Shown: piece by piece, positions 17,900-27,210 of the stretch | Numbering within the stretch: the first letter of the stretch is position 1 | Layout of the letters: every line of letters starts with the position of its first letter | From: Limnohabitans_A sp048020265 | GTDB taxonomy: Bacteria > Pseudomonadota > Gammaproteobacteria > Burkholderiales > Burkholderiaceae_C | NCBI RefSeq assembly: GCF_048020265.1 | Contig: NZ_CP171843.1 | Span: 2,914,001 to 2,978,000, forward strand | DNA: 64,000 nucleotides | Reading direction: 5' to 3' | The notes under the pieces: generated by a model | Seen by the model: the letters and a program-made list of their open reading frames with translations, nothing else | The model's database searches: none | What the model was told of the DNA's origin: nothing | Program-made: the position numbers and the translations under genes

Positions 17900-19153
17900 T
17901 CAGCGGCTGTAGGCCAAGCCCAGTGCCACGCCGCCAAACAAATCGCCTTCGATGAGCGGCACGCCCGCGAACTCGACCTGCAAGGCTTGTTGGAAAGTGC
18001 TCAAGGCCGATGAGCCGCCGGTGAGGTAAATCGCATCGAGCGAAGTGTCGGTCAATCCTGCGCGTTGCACGCATTCGCGGGCGCAGGCCAAGGTGCGCGC
18101 CAGCAGCTCGTGCAGCTGCGCCTGCATGTCGGCCAAGCCCAGATGGGCTTGCAAGTCATGCTCGATCACCGACAGGTCAATGCCCGTGTCGGCGCGGGTC
18201 ACTGAGCAGCGGATCTTGGCCTGCTCCACCTCGTGTGCGATGTGGTGGCCGTGGCGCTCGGTCAGCACGCGCATCAGGCGTTCGTGCAGGCGGGCATCGC
18301 TGTAGTTGCTGCGCAAGGTTTGGGCGTGGGCGATGGCCTTGGGTTGGTATTGCCAGTGGATCAGGTGCCAAGTAGCCAGATCAAAAAACACGCGGCTGGG
18401 CACCTCGCGCTGCTCGGGCCCCAAGTGTTTGTAGCCCAGCAACGGCATGACTTGCGCCAGGTTCAGCTGCCGGTCGTAATCGGTGCCGCCAATGTGCACG
18501 CCGGTGGTGGCCAAAATATCAGCGCTGCGGTCGAGGCTCTGAATGCGCCTAGGCCCCAGGCGCACCACGGTGAAGTCCGAGGTGCCGCCGCCCAGGTCGA
18601 CCACCAGCACGGTGCTTTCTTGCGTCAGGCGCTGCTCATAGTCCAGTGCCGCGGCAATGGGTTCGAGCTGAAACGACACCTCGTCAAAACCCACCGACTG
18701 CACGGCCTGGCGCAGTGAGGCCTCGGCCTGTGCATCGCGCTCGGGGTCGTCGTCCACAAAGTGCACCGGGCGGCCCATCACCACGCGGCGCGGGGCGCTG
18801 CCCAAGCTTTGCGCGGCGCGTTCGCGCAGCGTGGCCAAAAAGGTGGCAATGATGTCCTGAAAGCTAATCTGCTGGTGACCAATTTGCGTGGTCTCCAGCA
18901 AAAGCGGGCTGCCCAGCAGGCTTTTGAGGGAACGCATCAAGCGGCCTTCGGTGCCTTCCAAGTAATGTTTGAGGGCATCGCGCCCGAAGTGCGTGCTGTG
19001 GTCTTCGGCGTTGTAAAACACGGCGGTTGGCATGGCCAGCGCTTCGCCTTCCAGCGGGATCAGGTGGGCGCTGCCCTGGGGAGCCAGCCAGGCCATGGCC
19101 GAGTTGGAGGTGCCGAAGTCGATGCCGAGTGTGCCGGCGGGGGAAGAGGTCAT
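17900..19153 (-). CDS. Hsp70 family protein, YegD-like
   Basis: The 417-residue protein is an actin/Hsp70-fold ATPase. It begins LGIDFGTSNSAMAW (phosphate 1 loop) at about residue 9, has VVDLGGGTSDFTVV (phosphate 2) mid-protein and YLTGGSSALSTF (adenosine loop) near the C-terminus. It is shorter than DnaK and lacks the substrate-binding and lid domains, as in YegD. Cellular role is unknown. The start at 19153 gives the family N-terminus; it has no clear Shine-Dalgarno, and the open frame continues to 19315. Confidence 0.85.
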   Translation of the reverse strand: MTSSPAGTLGIDFGTSNSAMAWLAPQGSAHLIPLEGEALAMPTAVFYNAEDHSTHFGRDALKHYLEGTEGRLMRSLKSLLGSPLLLETTQIGHQQISFQDIIATFLATLRERAAQSLGSAPRRVVMGRPVHFVDDDPERDAQAEASLRQAVQSVGFDEVSFQLEPIAAALDYEQRLTQESTVLVVDLGGGTSDFTVVRLGPRRIQSLDRSADILATTGVHIGGTDYDRQLNLAQVMPLLGYKHLGPEQREVPSRVFFDLATWHLIHWQYQPKAIAHAQTLRSNYSDARLHERLMRVLTERHGHHIAHEVEQAKIRCSVTRADTGIDLSVIEHDLQAHLGLADMQAQLHELLARTLACARECVQRAGLTDTSLDAIYLTGGSSALSTFQQALQVEFAGVPLIEGDLFGGVALGLAYSR

Positions 19154-19444
19154 GGAAAAAGGAGGGGGATGTCGCGAGGGAGTGGGCTGAGCCCATGCAT
19201 GACGGCATGCCGCGTCAAGACATGTTTTGAAGACCGCGCATTTTGCCACCAAGCGATACACCATGGCCGGAGAGACTGGCCTGACCGCAGAGCACGGTCG
19301 GGCAAGGGTGGTCACGGGCGTTGATAATCAACAAAAATGACAAATCCTAATATTTCGATAATCTCGTCGGACATTTGTGGTGAGAAGCTCAATCAGGGGC
19401 TTCATGCGATTGGGCTAAGTACGCGCTGCGGCATGGCAGACGCC

Positions 19445-21217
19445 ATGCGCCTTTCCAAAAAAACACTGCTGCTGGGCTTGATGGGCGTGTTGAGCTTGCC
19501 GGTATGCGCCGTTGAGTTGCCGCTGGGCGGGGGTCTCAAGGCGCAGTTGCATGGCACCCTCACCTGGGGCACCCAGGTGCGCACAGAAGCAACCAACCCG
19601 GATGTTTACGCCGACTGGCCATCCCGCTCGGTGCCAGGTGCTGCCAAAGGCCGTTTGCAAGGCCAAAGCGGCGGCTCTGATTTGAACTTTCCTCGGGGTG
19701 AGCCCATCTCTACGGTGCTCAAATTCGTGTGGGACCTGGATCTGAAAAAAGACCAGTTCGGCCTCTTTGTCCGTGGCCACGCCTGGCGCGATGAAGTCTT
19801 GGGTAACAAAGGTGTGGCCTATGGCCATTACCCCAATGCGTTTCAGCCCGGCCAGCCCTTGAACGACAGCAGTTTTGAATCCAGTTCTCAATTCAGCCAT
19901 GCCCAATGGCGAGAGGCTTACCTTTACACCGATGTCCCATTGGACCCGGACGGCCGCTTGGATGCCCGCTGGGGGCGACAAGTGCTGCAATGGGGTCGGT
20001 CGGTCCTGCACACCAACGGCATCCAAGCTGCGCTGAACCCTCCCGATGGAGCATCGTCACTGCGCCCTGGGGCCTTGCCTGCCGAAGGCACGCTGCCTTT
20101 GGGCATGTGGCGCGTCCAATGGGACTCGGGCGCGGCCTGGCGTCTGGAGGGCTTTGCCGCCTACGAGTCACGCCAAGCCGTGTTGCCTGCCTGCGGCACG
20201 TATTTCGATGTGAACTCTTTTGCCCCGCCCGGCTGTGATTTTGCGGCTCTGGCAGGCGCCTCAGAGCAAAGCCTGCTGGCCAGCGGCGCTTATTTGCACC
20301 GCAACCCCGATGTGAAAGCCAGGTCTTCTGGTCAATACGGCTTGAGCCTGGGTCTCAAGTCGGACACAGGCAAGACCGATGTCCAGTTGTTTGCCATCCA
20401 CACGCACAGCACCTTGCCCAGTTTGCGCATGACGGTCAACGCGGCGACGCCCGGTGTACGTGCGGTCAACTACGCCATGGTCTACCCGGAAGATGTGCCG
20501 TTGTGGGGTCTGAGCTGGCAACACAAAGGGTCGCCGACCACACGCTTGTTTGGTGAGGTGGTCTACCGACCTCACCAGCCGATCCAGTTGAACGCCTATG
20601 ACGTGCTGTCGGGCTTTGTCACGCGCAGTCCCACATCCTTGTTGGCCTTGAGCAGAGGCATCACCGCCATACCTGTAGGCGGCAGTTTCGATGCCTACGA
20701 CCGCTTGGCGGTGTTCACAGGCAATTTTGGGGTGGACAAGATCCTGCCGAAAACCATGGGCGCCGACCGGGTCGTGTGGTTGGCAGAGGTGGGTTTCAGT
20801 CAGGTCAAGGGCTTGCCCGACGCTTCGGTTCTGCGCTATGGCCGGGCTTTGGGGTACAACGGTGCGGCGTATGTTGGCGGCCCACCGTGCGTGGACGCGG
20901 TGCCAGGCAAAACCTGCAGTTTCGAAGGCTACGTATCAACATGGGCCTGGGGCCTGAAAACGCGCGTGGCTGCCACGTATGCCCATGCCCTTTTTGGCCT
21001 CACATGGACTCCATCCCTGTTGTGGACCAAAGATGTTCGAGGCTATGCCCATGACGGCGCTTATGTCGAGGGCCGTCAACTGCTGCGGCCTGCCTTGAGG
21101 GTCGAACACGGGCGACATTACTTTGCAGAGATCCAGTACCACCGATTCAGCGGGGGCCGCTACAACCTGCTGCTTGATCGCGACTTTGTCAGCCTGGTGG
21201 CCGGTGCCCGTTTTTGA
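19445..21217 (+). CDS. DUF1302 family outer-membrane protein
   Basis: A signal peptide (MRLSKKTLLLGLMGVLSLPVCA) precedes a ~570-residue barrel-like chain rich in Trp, Tyr and Gly that ends in Phe (VAGARF). Blocks such as KAQLHGTLTWGTQVRT, DARWGRQVLQWGRS and NPPDGASSLRPGALPAEGTLPLGMWRVQW match DUF1302 proteins, which are thought to sit in the outer membrane. They are often paired with DUF1329 lipoproteins; no such partner is next to this one. Start choice is uncertain: ATG 19445 gives the cleanest signal peptide, but ATG 19433 or 19337 are possible. An AT-rich stretch at 19318-19370 probably holds the promoter. Confidence 0.8.
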   Translation: MRLSKKTLLLGLMGVLSLPVCAVELPLGGGLKAQLHGTLTWGTQVRTEATNPDVYADWPSRSVPGAAKGRLQGQSGGSDLNFPRGEPISTVLKFVWDLDLKKDQFGLFVRGHAWRDEVLGNKGVAYGHYPNAFQPGQPLNDSSFESSSQFSHAQWREAYLYTDVPLDPDGRLDARWGRQVLQWGRSVLHTNGIQAALNPPDGASSLRPGALPAEGTLPLGMWRVQWDSGAAWRLEGFAAYESRQAVLPACGTYFDVNSFAPPGCDFAALAGASEQSLLASGAYLHRNPDVKARSSGQYGLSLGLKSDTGKTDVQLFAIHTHSTLPSLRMTVNAATPGVRAVNYAMVYPEDVPLWGLSWQHKGSPTTRLFGEVVYRPHQPIQLNAYDVLSGFVTRSPTSLLALSRGITAIPVGGSFDAYDRLAVFTGNFGVDKILPKTMGADRVVWLAEVGFSQVKGLPDASVLRYGRALGYNGAAYVGGPPCVDAVPGKTCSFEGYVSTWAWGLKTRVAATYAHALFGLTWTPSLLWTKDVRGYAHDGAYVEGRQLLRPALRVEHGRHYFAEIQYHRFSGGRYNLLLDRDFVSLVAGARF

Positions 21218-21256
21218 TGACCTGAATGGCGCAGGCCCAAGACGGCGCAGGCTGCT

Positions 21257-21535
21257 TTATCGGCGGTTGAAATACTGACGCATTTCCGCCAGCGTCTTGG
21301 CCTCTTTGGATTGGATCGGGATCACTTTGGCGGCAGCGCTGGGAAACAGGTCTTCCGGGCTCAAGTTGTACTTCTCCATCAAGCCCATGATTTCGCGGGT
21401 GCCTGTGTCGATTTGTTGCTGTCTGATCTGGGCTTGCTCCAGTTCCGCAGAAATTCGTTTGGCAATCTCCAGTGATTGCGCGATTTTCAAATCCAGATCG
21501 GCTTTTTGCTGTTGCAGTTGTTTGAGAGATGACAT
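21257..21535 (-). CDS. H-NS/MvaT-like oligomerisation-domain protein without the usual DNA-binding tail
   Basis: The 92-residue protein is helical with a predicted coiled coil (SLKQLQQQKADLDLKIAQSLEIAKRI, residues 3-28). It is followed by REIMGLMEKYNLSPEDLFP, which resembles the linker region of Burkholderiales H-NS proteins. Those proteins normally continue to a C-terminal DNA-binding motif around a W-x-G-x-G-R-x-P block; here the chain ends KTLAEMRQYFNRR instead, and no such motif occurs in any frame after the stop. It could act by binding other H-NS copies, but this is inference and the family assignment is moderate. It is divergent from the histidine kinase gene across a 230-base AT-rich gap. 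Confidence 0.55.
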   Translation of the reverse strand: MSSLKQLQQQKADLDLKIAQSLEIAKRISAELEQAQIRQQQIDTGTREIMGLMEKYNLSPEDLFPSAAAKVIPIQSKEAKTLAEMRQYFNRR

Positions 21536-21765
21536 GGCGGTGTTCCAAAAGCAGTGAGCTCACGATGGGCCGGAATCTAACAGCGTGGCTTGTGGGTATT
21601 CACACCAAAATTCATGCAAACACACAGATCCTCACAAAGCGGGTCGGCGCTGTTGTTCAGATGCGGCAAATGCTCACAACTGCTCTCACTTCCAGCGCCA
21701 TTTTTGAAGCCCAATTACAAGGGGCTCGGTTTTTGTGGGCACAAACTTCTATGATTTAAAAATTC

Positions 21766-23646
21766 ATGAAGTGTTTGATATTTTTGATCTTGTTGTTTGC
21801 CCAGTTGCCCGTGCACGCGGGGGGCGGGCGCTATCGGGTCTACACAGCCTACCTTCGTGACGATGCCGCGGTGCACACGATTGAAAGTGTCTCATCGCAG
21901 CAGTTCACACCCTACGAGGGCATATTGCGCTTGGGTTTCACCAAGGGCAACACTTGGGTTCAGCTTCAGATCGAGGCGCCTGAAAGCATTGCCGAGTCAG
22001 CCCAAGTCGATCCGGAGTTGTCACCGGTACTGCGCGTGGGCCCCTACTTTTTGGACCATGTGGGTTTTTACGAAAAGCAAGGCGAAGATTGGAAGTTGGA
22101 GCATGGCGGGGACCGTTACGTCAAGCAAACCCGAAACTGCCCTGATGATTTGTACTGCTTCAAATTGATGGCTTTCGACGGTGCATCGTCCACCGTTTAC
22201 CTGAAGATTCAAACTTCCAGTGTTCGGTTGGTGCAAACCATGGTTTTGGACGCCGACGAGCTCATCTCATCGGCAGTGGACCGCATTGAACGCATGACCG
22301 TGTCGCTCACGCTGGCAATGGCATTGTTGGTTTTGTCCTGGGTGTTTTTGTTTTTTGAGCGCTCGGTACTGCTGCATGTCTTTTGCTGGTTTCAGGCCAC
22401 TGTTGTGATCTCGATCGCGGCCACCACTGGGGTTTTGGCGCAGTGGGCGTCGGGAATTTCGCCCGAAATGCTCAACCATTTGGGCAATTTGAACCAGGTG
22501 ATCCGGGTTGCACTGATGGTGGTGCTTGGCTGGTCGGTGTTGAGGTCGTGTAACCCATCGCCTCTTTATGGCCAAGCGGTCGTGGTCATGCTGATCGTTT
22601 GCGGCATGAACTTTTTGGCGGTCATGACTGAGCATGCTGTTTGGGCATTGCAGGCCAATGCCATCGTGTTGTGGTTGAACACCTGGGTCTTGATACTGGG
22701 GACGCTGTCTGCCCGTGACATCAGTGCCCAGTTGAAGAAAATACTGCTGATCAGCTTCTCGGTCTTTTTCTTTTTTGTCAGTCTGGGCCTTTATGCCAGC
22801 TTGGGCTTGGTTTGGTGGCGTGAGCAAAGTGGTTTGTTTCAATCGATTGCCGATTGGCGGCTCAATGGGGTTCCGATTGGATTGGTGGTGTTTTGGATTG
22901 TGGCCAATGAGATTGCGCACCGAAAAATCCAAAAGGTGAAAGAGCTGCAGGACCTGCAAATGCAGGCAGCCCAGTCCAAAGCCCATGAAGAAAAACTCAC
23001 GGAACGAAGAGAACTCATTGACATGCTCACCCATGAGTTGAAGACCCCCCTGGGGACCATCAAATTTGCGCTGGCTTCGCTCAAGAGAACGGCGAAATCC
23101 CAAGGGGAATCGCAGGACCGCATTCAGCACATTGATGCTTCGGTCAATCGCATGGACGCGATGATTGAACATGTGGCGCTGTCCAACAAAATCGAGCGTC
23201 ACGACGCCCACGCCAGCGCAGAAACAATATCAGCCCAGGAGTTGATGAACGTGGTCATGCAGGAATACCGCGATGCCGATCGGTTTGAACTGAGCATTCA
23301 AGACGGAACATTTTTCCATGCCGACCCTCATTTTTTGGCCTTGATCGTTGAGAACCTGGTGGGCAACGCCGTCAAATATGCAGCGGACGGGAAGATCAAG
23401 ATCGTTATTGCGCAAGAGTCTGCGACCATGACCTGTTTTCAGATCAGCAACCCTGTCGCGCAAGGCAGTTTGCCCGACGAAAACCGCTTGTTTGAACGCT
23501 ATTACCGACACCCCAATTTTCAAAATCACCCGGGCATGGGCATCGGACTGAGCCTGGTGCATTCAGCCGCTGAAAAAATGGGGGCGTCGGTGCATTATCA
23601 AAAAATAGACCACAACGTTATTTTCGAAGTCAGGATGCCCTGTTGA
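21766..23646 (+). CDS. 7TMR-DISM sensor histidine kinase
   Basis: The 626-residue kinase has a signal peptide (1-18) and a periplasmic DISMED2-like sensory domain at about 20-170. Seven hydrophobic helices follow at about 178-385, then a coiled linker, HisKA with H423 in the HELKTPL box, and a C-terminal HATPase (NxxxN near LIVENLVGNAVKYA, GMGIGLSLV). The 7TMR-DISM class is thought to sense carbohydrates or other small ligands; the ligand here is unknown. Its stop codon lies just before the start of the response regulator gene, so the two are co-transcribed. The partner gene is frameshifted in this sequence. Confidence 0.9.
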   Translation: MKCLIFLILLFAQLPVHAGGGRYRVYTAYLRDDAAVHTIESVSSQQFTPYEGILRLGFTKGNTWVQLQIEAPESIAESAQVDPELSPVLRVGPYFLDHVGFYEKQGEDWKLEHGGDRYVKQTRNCPDDLYCFKLMAFDGASSTVYLKIQTSSVRLVQTMVLDADELISSAVDRIERMTVSLTLAMALLVLSWVFLFFERSVLLHVFCWFQATVVISIAATTGVLAQWASGISPEMLNHLGNLNQVIRVALMVVLGWSVLRSCNPSPLYGQAVVVMLIVCGMNFLAVMTEHAVWALQANAIVLWLNTWVLILGTLSARDISAQLKKILLISFSVFFFFVSLGLYASLGLVWWREQSGLFQSIADWRLNGVPIGLVVFWIVANEIAHRKIQKVKELQDLQMQAAQSKAHEEKLTERRELIDMLTHELKTPLGTIKFALASLKRTAKSQGESQDRIQHIDASVNRMDAMIEHVALSNKIERHDAHASAETISAQELMNVVMQEYRDADRFELSIQDGTFFHADPHFLALIVENLVGNAVKYAADGKIKIVIAQESATMTCFQISNPVAQGSLPDENRLFERYYRHPNFQNHPGMGIGLSLVHSAAEKMGASVHYQKIDHNVIFEVRMPC

Positions 23647-23654
23647 ACACAAGC

Positions 23655-24385
23655 ATGAACGCTACTCCAAGCGACACCCGCTGGCCGTTGACCCTGGCGC
23701 TGGTGGAGGATGACCGCTTGCTGCGCGAAGAAATCGAGGTGCATCTGGCGGCCCATGGTTTTCAGGTATACGCCGCCAACAGCGCGGCGGGACTGGACGA
23801 TCTGAACGCCCGCATCGCCTTTGACCTGTACCTGATTGACCTGAACCTGCCCGGTGAAAACGGCTTGAGCCTGTGCCGTCGGGTGCGCCAATCCCGGCCT
23901 GATGCGGGCATCGTGATCATGACCGCCCGGGTGGCCCTGAACGACTGCATTGCGGGCTACCGCAGGGTGGCGCCGACATCTACCTCACCAAGCCTGTGTC
24001 GCCCGACGAGCTGGTGCTGGTGCTGCTCAGCCTGGGGCGCCGCCTCAAGCAGGCCCACACCGCCAAAGAGTGGTCGCTGAGCTTGCGCGACCGCACCTTG
24101 CTGGGGCCGGGCCAGTCACAAAAATTGCGTTTGACCAGCAAAGAGAAAACCATTTTGTTGGCGCTGGTGCAGGCCAGGGACAATACTCTGGAGTCGGGCG
24201 TGCTGTGCGATCTGTTCGCCGACGTGGACGATGATGCCTTGATGAGCAAGCACGCCCTTGAAGAGATGATTGCCCGCTTGCGCAAAAAATTCAAAAGCGT
24301 GCAGTCCGAGGGCGACGAGCCTGCCATCAAATCGGTGTGGGGCGTGGGCTATCAGTTGTGTGTGCGGATCAATTTTGTGCATTGA
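23655..24385 (+). pseudogene. OmpR-type response regulator, frameshifted between receiver and DNA-binding domain
   Basis: The first part encodes a receiver domain with acidic pocket VEDD, phosphoacceptor D66 (LIDLNLP, numbered from a TTG at 23643; the ATG at 23655 is a better start) and MTARV. At codon ~107 (near 23960, in the text GGCTACCGCAGGGTGGCGCC) the sense continues one frame back with GADIYLTKPVSPDELVLVL, restoring the conserved lysine. The C-terminal winged helix (SKEKTILLALVQ...MIARLRKKFKS...VWGVGYQLCVRI) is intact. A single missing base explains this, so the gene is either inactivated or carries a sequencing error. The HK upstream is intact, which favours an error or a very recent mutation. 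Confidence 0.85.
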
Positions 24386-24432
24386 CCACGCCATTTTTGG
24401 TATAGATTCAGGGGCTTTCAAAGTCTCATCTC

Positions 24433-24693
24433 ATGACCGATACCCCTGCCACCCCCGCTTCCCGTCCCGAATTGCCCGATCGCCTTTCGATCGACGCCCG
24501 CAGCCCGCACCATGTGCGCGCCGTGTTCGAGCATGACATTGGCATCCGCTTCAACGGCAAAGACCGCAACGACGTGGAGGAGTACTGCATCAGCGAGGGC
24601 TGGGTGCGTGTGCCCGCTGGCAAAACGCTGGACCGCAAAGGCCAGCCTCTGCTGATCAAGCTCAAAGGCCAGGTCGAAGCGTTTTACCGCTGA
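24433..24693 (+). CDS. DUF3297 family protein
   Basis: An 86-residue protein with the DUF3297 core: RLSIDARSPHH, HDIGIRFNGKDRNDVEEYCISEGWVRV and KTLDRKGQPLLIKLKGQVEAFY. The family is small, cytoplasmic and of unknown function. It is followed after only 8 bases by the CoA-transferase gene, so it is probably co-transcribed with it, although no functional link is known. Confidence 0.9.
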   Translation: MTDTPATPASRPELPDRLSIDARSPHHVRAVFEHDIGIRFNGKDRNDVEEYCISEGWVRVPAGKTLDRKGQPLLIKLKGQVEAFYR

Positions 24694-24701
24694 GTTTGCA
24701 C

Positions 24702-25901
24702 ATGAACGCCCTGACACGGAAACTGCCGCTCGAAGGCCTGCGCGTTGTCGAGTTCACCCACATGGTCATGGGCCCTACCTGCGGCATGGTGTTGGCCGAC
24801 ATGGGCGCCGAAGTCATCAAGGTCGAGCCTATCGAGGGCGACCGCACACGGCATTTGCTGGGTTCGGGCGCGGGTTTTTTCCCGATGTTCAATCGCAACA
24901 AAAAGAGCATCAAGCTCAACCTGCAATGCCCCGAAGGGGCCGAGATGGCGCGTCGCCTGTGTGCCACGGCCGATGTGGTGGCCGAGAACTTCAAGCCCGG
25001 CTCCATGGCCAAGTACGGCCTTGACTACGCCAATCTGTCGGCGAGTAACCCCAAGTTGATTTATGCCAGCCTCAAGGGCTTTTTGCCCGGGCCCTACGAT
25101 CACCGTACGGCACTCGACGAGGTGGTGCAGATGATGGGCGGCCTCGCCTACATGACCGGGCGCCCTGGTGACCCGCTGCGCGCAGGCACCAGCGTGAACG
25201 ACATCATGGGCGGCATGTTCGGGGCGATTGGTGTGCTGGGCGCGCTGATCCAGCGCGGCATCACCGGGCGCGGGCAAGAGATCCAGTCGGCCTTGTTTGA
25301 GAACAACGTGTTCCTGGTCGGCCAGCACATGCTGCAGTTCGCCATCACCGGCCAAGCGGCCGAGCCCATGCCCAACCGCATCTCGGCCTGGGCGGTGTAC
25401 GACGTGTTCACCGTTAAAAACAACGAGCAGATTTTTCTGGCGGCAGTCAGTGATGCACAGTGGGCCACCTTTTGCGAGGTCCTCGGCTTTGCCGACCTCA
25501 AGGCCGACACGCGCTACAGCGACAACAACGCTCGCGTGTCTTTGCGTGCCGAATTGATTCCTGAGTTGCGCCGCCGTCTCGCGGCCTTCACGGCGGAGGA
25601 GTTGACGTCCATTTTTGAAAAAGCGGGCCTGCCTTTTGCGCCCATCGTCAAACCTGAAGAACTGTTTGACGATCCGCACTTGCAAGCCACCGGGGGCTTG
25701 GCCGATGTGCGCCTGACCGATGGTGCCAAGGCCGGGCAAAGTGCACCCGCCGCCTTGTTGCCCTTCACCATGGATGGCCAGCGTTTGGGTGTACGGCTGG
25801 AGCCGCCGTTCCAAGGCGAAAACACCGACGAATTGTTGCGCGGCCTGGGGCTGAGCGCGGCAGAGATCGATCAGCTGCGCGCATTGAAAGCTGTGGCCTG
25901 A
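24702..25901 (+). CDS. CaiB/BaiF family (class III) CoA-transferase
   Basis: The 399-residue enzyme moves CoA between carboxylic acids. It has the family start LPLEGLRVVEFTHMVMGPTCGMVLADMGAEVIKVE, the segment NRNKKSIKLNL, the catalytic-aspartate region of class III transferases near GPYDHRTALDEVVQMMGGLAYMTG, and PPFQGENTDELLRGLGLS at the end. The specific acid is unknown. ATG at 24702 was preferred over a TTG six bases earlier. It is followed by a 211-base gap before hppD. Confidence 0.92.
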   Translation: MNALTRKLPLEGLRVVEFTHMVMGPTCGMVLADMGAEVIKVEPIEGDRTRHLLGSGAGFFPMFNRNKKSIKLNLQCPEGAEMARRLCATADVVAENFKPGSMAKYGLDYANLSASNPKLIYASLKGFLPGPYDHRTALDEVVQMMGGLAYMTGRPGDPLRAGTSVNDIMGGMFGAIGVLGALIQRGITGRGQEIQSALFENNVFLVGQHMLQFAITGQAAEPMPNRISAWAVYDVFTVKNNEQIFLAAVSDAQWATFCEVLGFADLKADTRYSDNNARVSLRAELIPELRRRLAAFTAEELTSIFEKAGLPFAPIVKPEELFDDPHLQATGGLADVRLTDGAKAGQSAPAALLPFTMDGQRLGVRLEPPFQGENTDELLRGLGLSAAEIDQLRALKAVA

Positions 25902-26112
25902 AACGGCTTGTCTTGCTAAACCTGTTGATGCCCCTCACAATCACCGCATGTCCATCCAGGTCTTGATTTTCGGCATCCACCTCGCGCGCAGCACGCGGGG
26001 CAAGCCTTGCGCACCACCGCAGGCTTCTTAAGTATCTTCCCTTTTGTTTGACCGATTTCATTCGGGCCCCGCTCACATGGCAGCGCGGCCCCGATCACTG
26101 CTGGAGATTTTC

Positions 26113-27195
26113 ATGACCGATTTGTTTGACAACCCCATGGGCCTGTGCGGCTTCGAGTTCGTCGAGTTCGCTTCCCCCATTGCCAATACCCTGGAGCCCC
26201 TGTTTGAAAAAATGGGCTTCACGCTGGTGGCCAAGCATCGCTCCAAAGACGTGGTGCTTTACCGCCAGGGCGACATCAATTTCATCGTCAACCGCGAACC
26301 CAAAAGCCTGGCCGGTTACTTTGCTGCCGAGCACGGCCCGTGCGCCTGTGCGCTGGCTTTTCGTGTGAAGGATTCGCACAAGGCCTACGAGCGCGCATTG
26401 GAGATGGGCGCGCAACCGGTCGACATTCCCACAGGTCCGATGGAGCTGCGCCTGCCCGCCATCAAGGGCATTGGCGGCGCGCCTTTGTATTTGATTGACC
26501 GCTTTGAAGACGGCAAGAGCATCTACGACATCGACTTTGAATTCATCGAGGGTGTGGACCGCCACCCACCCGGCCACGGCTTCAAAATCATCGACCACCT
26601 GACGCACAACGTTTACAAGGGCCGCATGGCTTTTTGGGGCAACTTCTACGAAAAGATTTTCAACTTCCGTGAGATCCGCTATTTCGACATTCAGGGCACC
26701 CACACAGGCCTGACCAGCCGCGCCATGACCGCACCTGACGGCATGATCCGCATCCCGCTGAACGAAGAGTCGGGCAAGACCGGTGGGCAGATTGAAGAGT
26801 TTTTGATGCAGTTCAATGGCGAAGGCATCCAGCACATCGCGCTGTTGACGGACGATATTCTGAAAAGCGTGGACGCCTTGCAGATGGCGGGTATTCCACT
26901 CATGACCGCGCCCAATGACATTTATTACGAAATGCTCGAAGAACGCCTCCAAGGTCACGGCGAGCCCGTGCCCGAGTTGCAAGCCCGCGGCATCTTGATG
27001 GACGGCTCCACAGCAAATGGCGAGAAGCGTTTGCTGCTGCAAATCTTCAGCCAGACGCTGCTGGGCCCGGTGTTCTTCGAGTTCATCCAGCGCAAGGCCG
27101 ACGAAGGTTTTGGTGAGGGCAACTTCAAGGCTTTGTTCGAGTCACTGGAGCGTGATCAGATCCGGCGTGGTGCCATCGCGGTGGACCCTTCCTGA
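26113..27195 (+). CDS. hppD: 4-hydroxyphenylpyruvate dioxygenase
   Basis: HppD converts 4-hydroxyphenylpyruvate to homogentisate, the second step of tyrosine degradation. The 360-residue protein has two vicinal-oxygen-chelate halves; the iron ligands H162 (KIIDHLTHNV), H241 (GIQHIALLTDD) and E323 (VFFEFIQRK) are all present. C-terminal GFGEGNFKALFESLERDQ is highly conserved in the family. The ATG at 26113 has a GGAG 8 bases upstream; the in-frame ATG at 26044 would add a non-conserved leader. No homogentisate dioxygenase or other downstream pathway gene is in the window. Confidence 0.96.
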   Translation: MTDLFDNPMGLCGFEFVEFASPIANTLEPLFEKMGFTLVAKHRSKDVVLYRQGDINFIVNREPKSLAGYFAAEHGPCACALAFRVKDSHKAYERALEMGAQPVDIPTGPMELRLPAIKGIGGAPLYLIDRFEDGKSIYDIDFEFIEGVDRHPPGHGFKIIDHLTHNVYKGRMAFWGNFYEKIFNFREIRYFDIQGTHTGLTSRAMTAPDGMIRIPLNEESGKTGGQIEEFLMQFNGEGIQHIALLTDDILKSVDALQMAGIPLMTAPNDIYYEMLEERLQGHGEPVPELQARGILMDGSTANGEKRLLLQIFSQTLLGPVFFEFIQRKADEGFGEGNFKALFESLERDQIRRGAIAVDPS

Positions 27196-27210
27196 GGCAG
27201 CACGGGCCAA

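Noticed and set aside
25916..26098. Cysteine-rich 60-residue minus-strand ORF upstream of hppD
   Set aside because: It lies in a short promoter gap, has no ribosome binding site and no family resemblance; the cysteines are chance products of GC-rich sequence.
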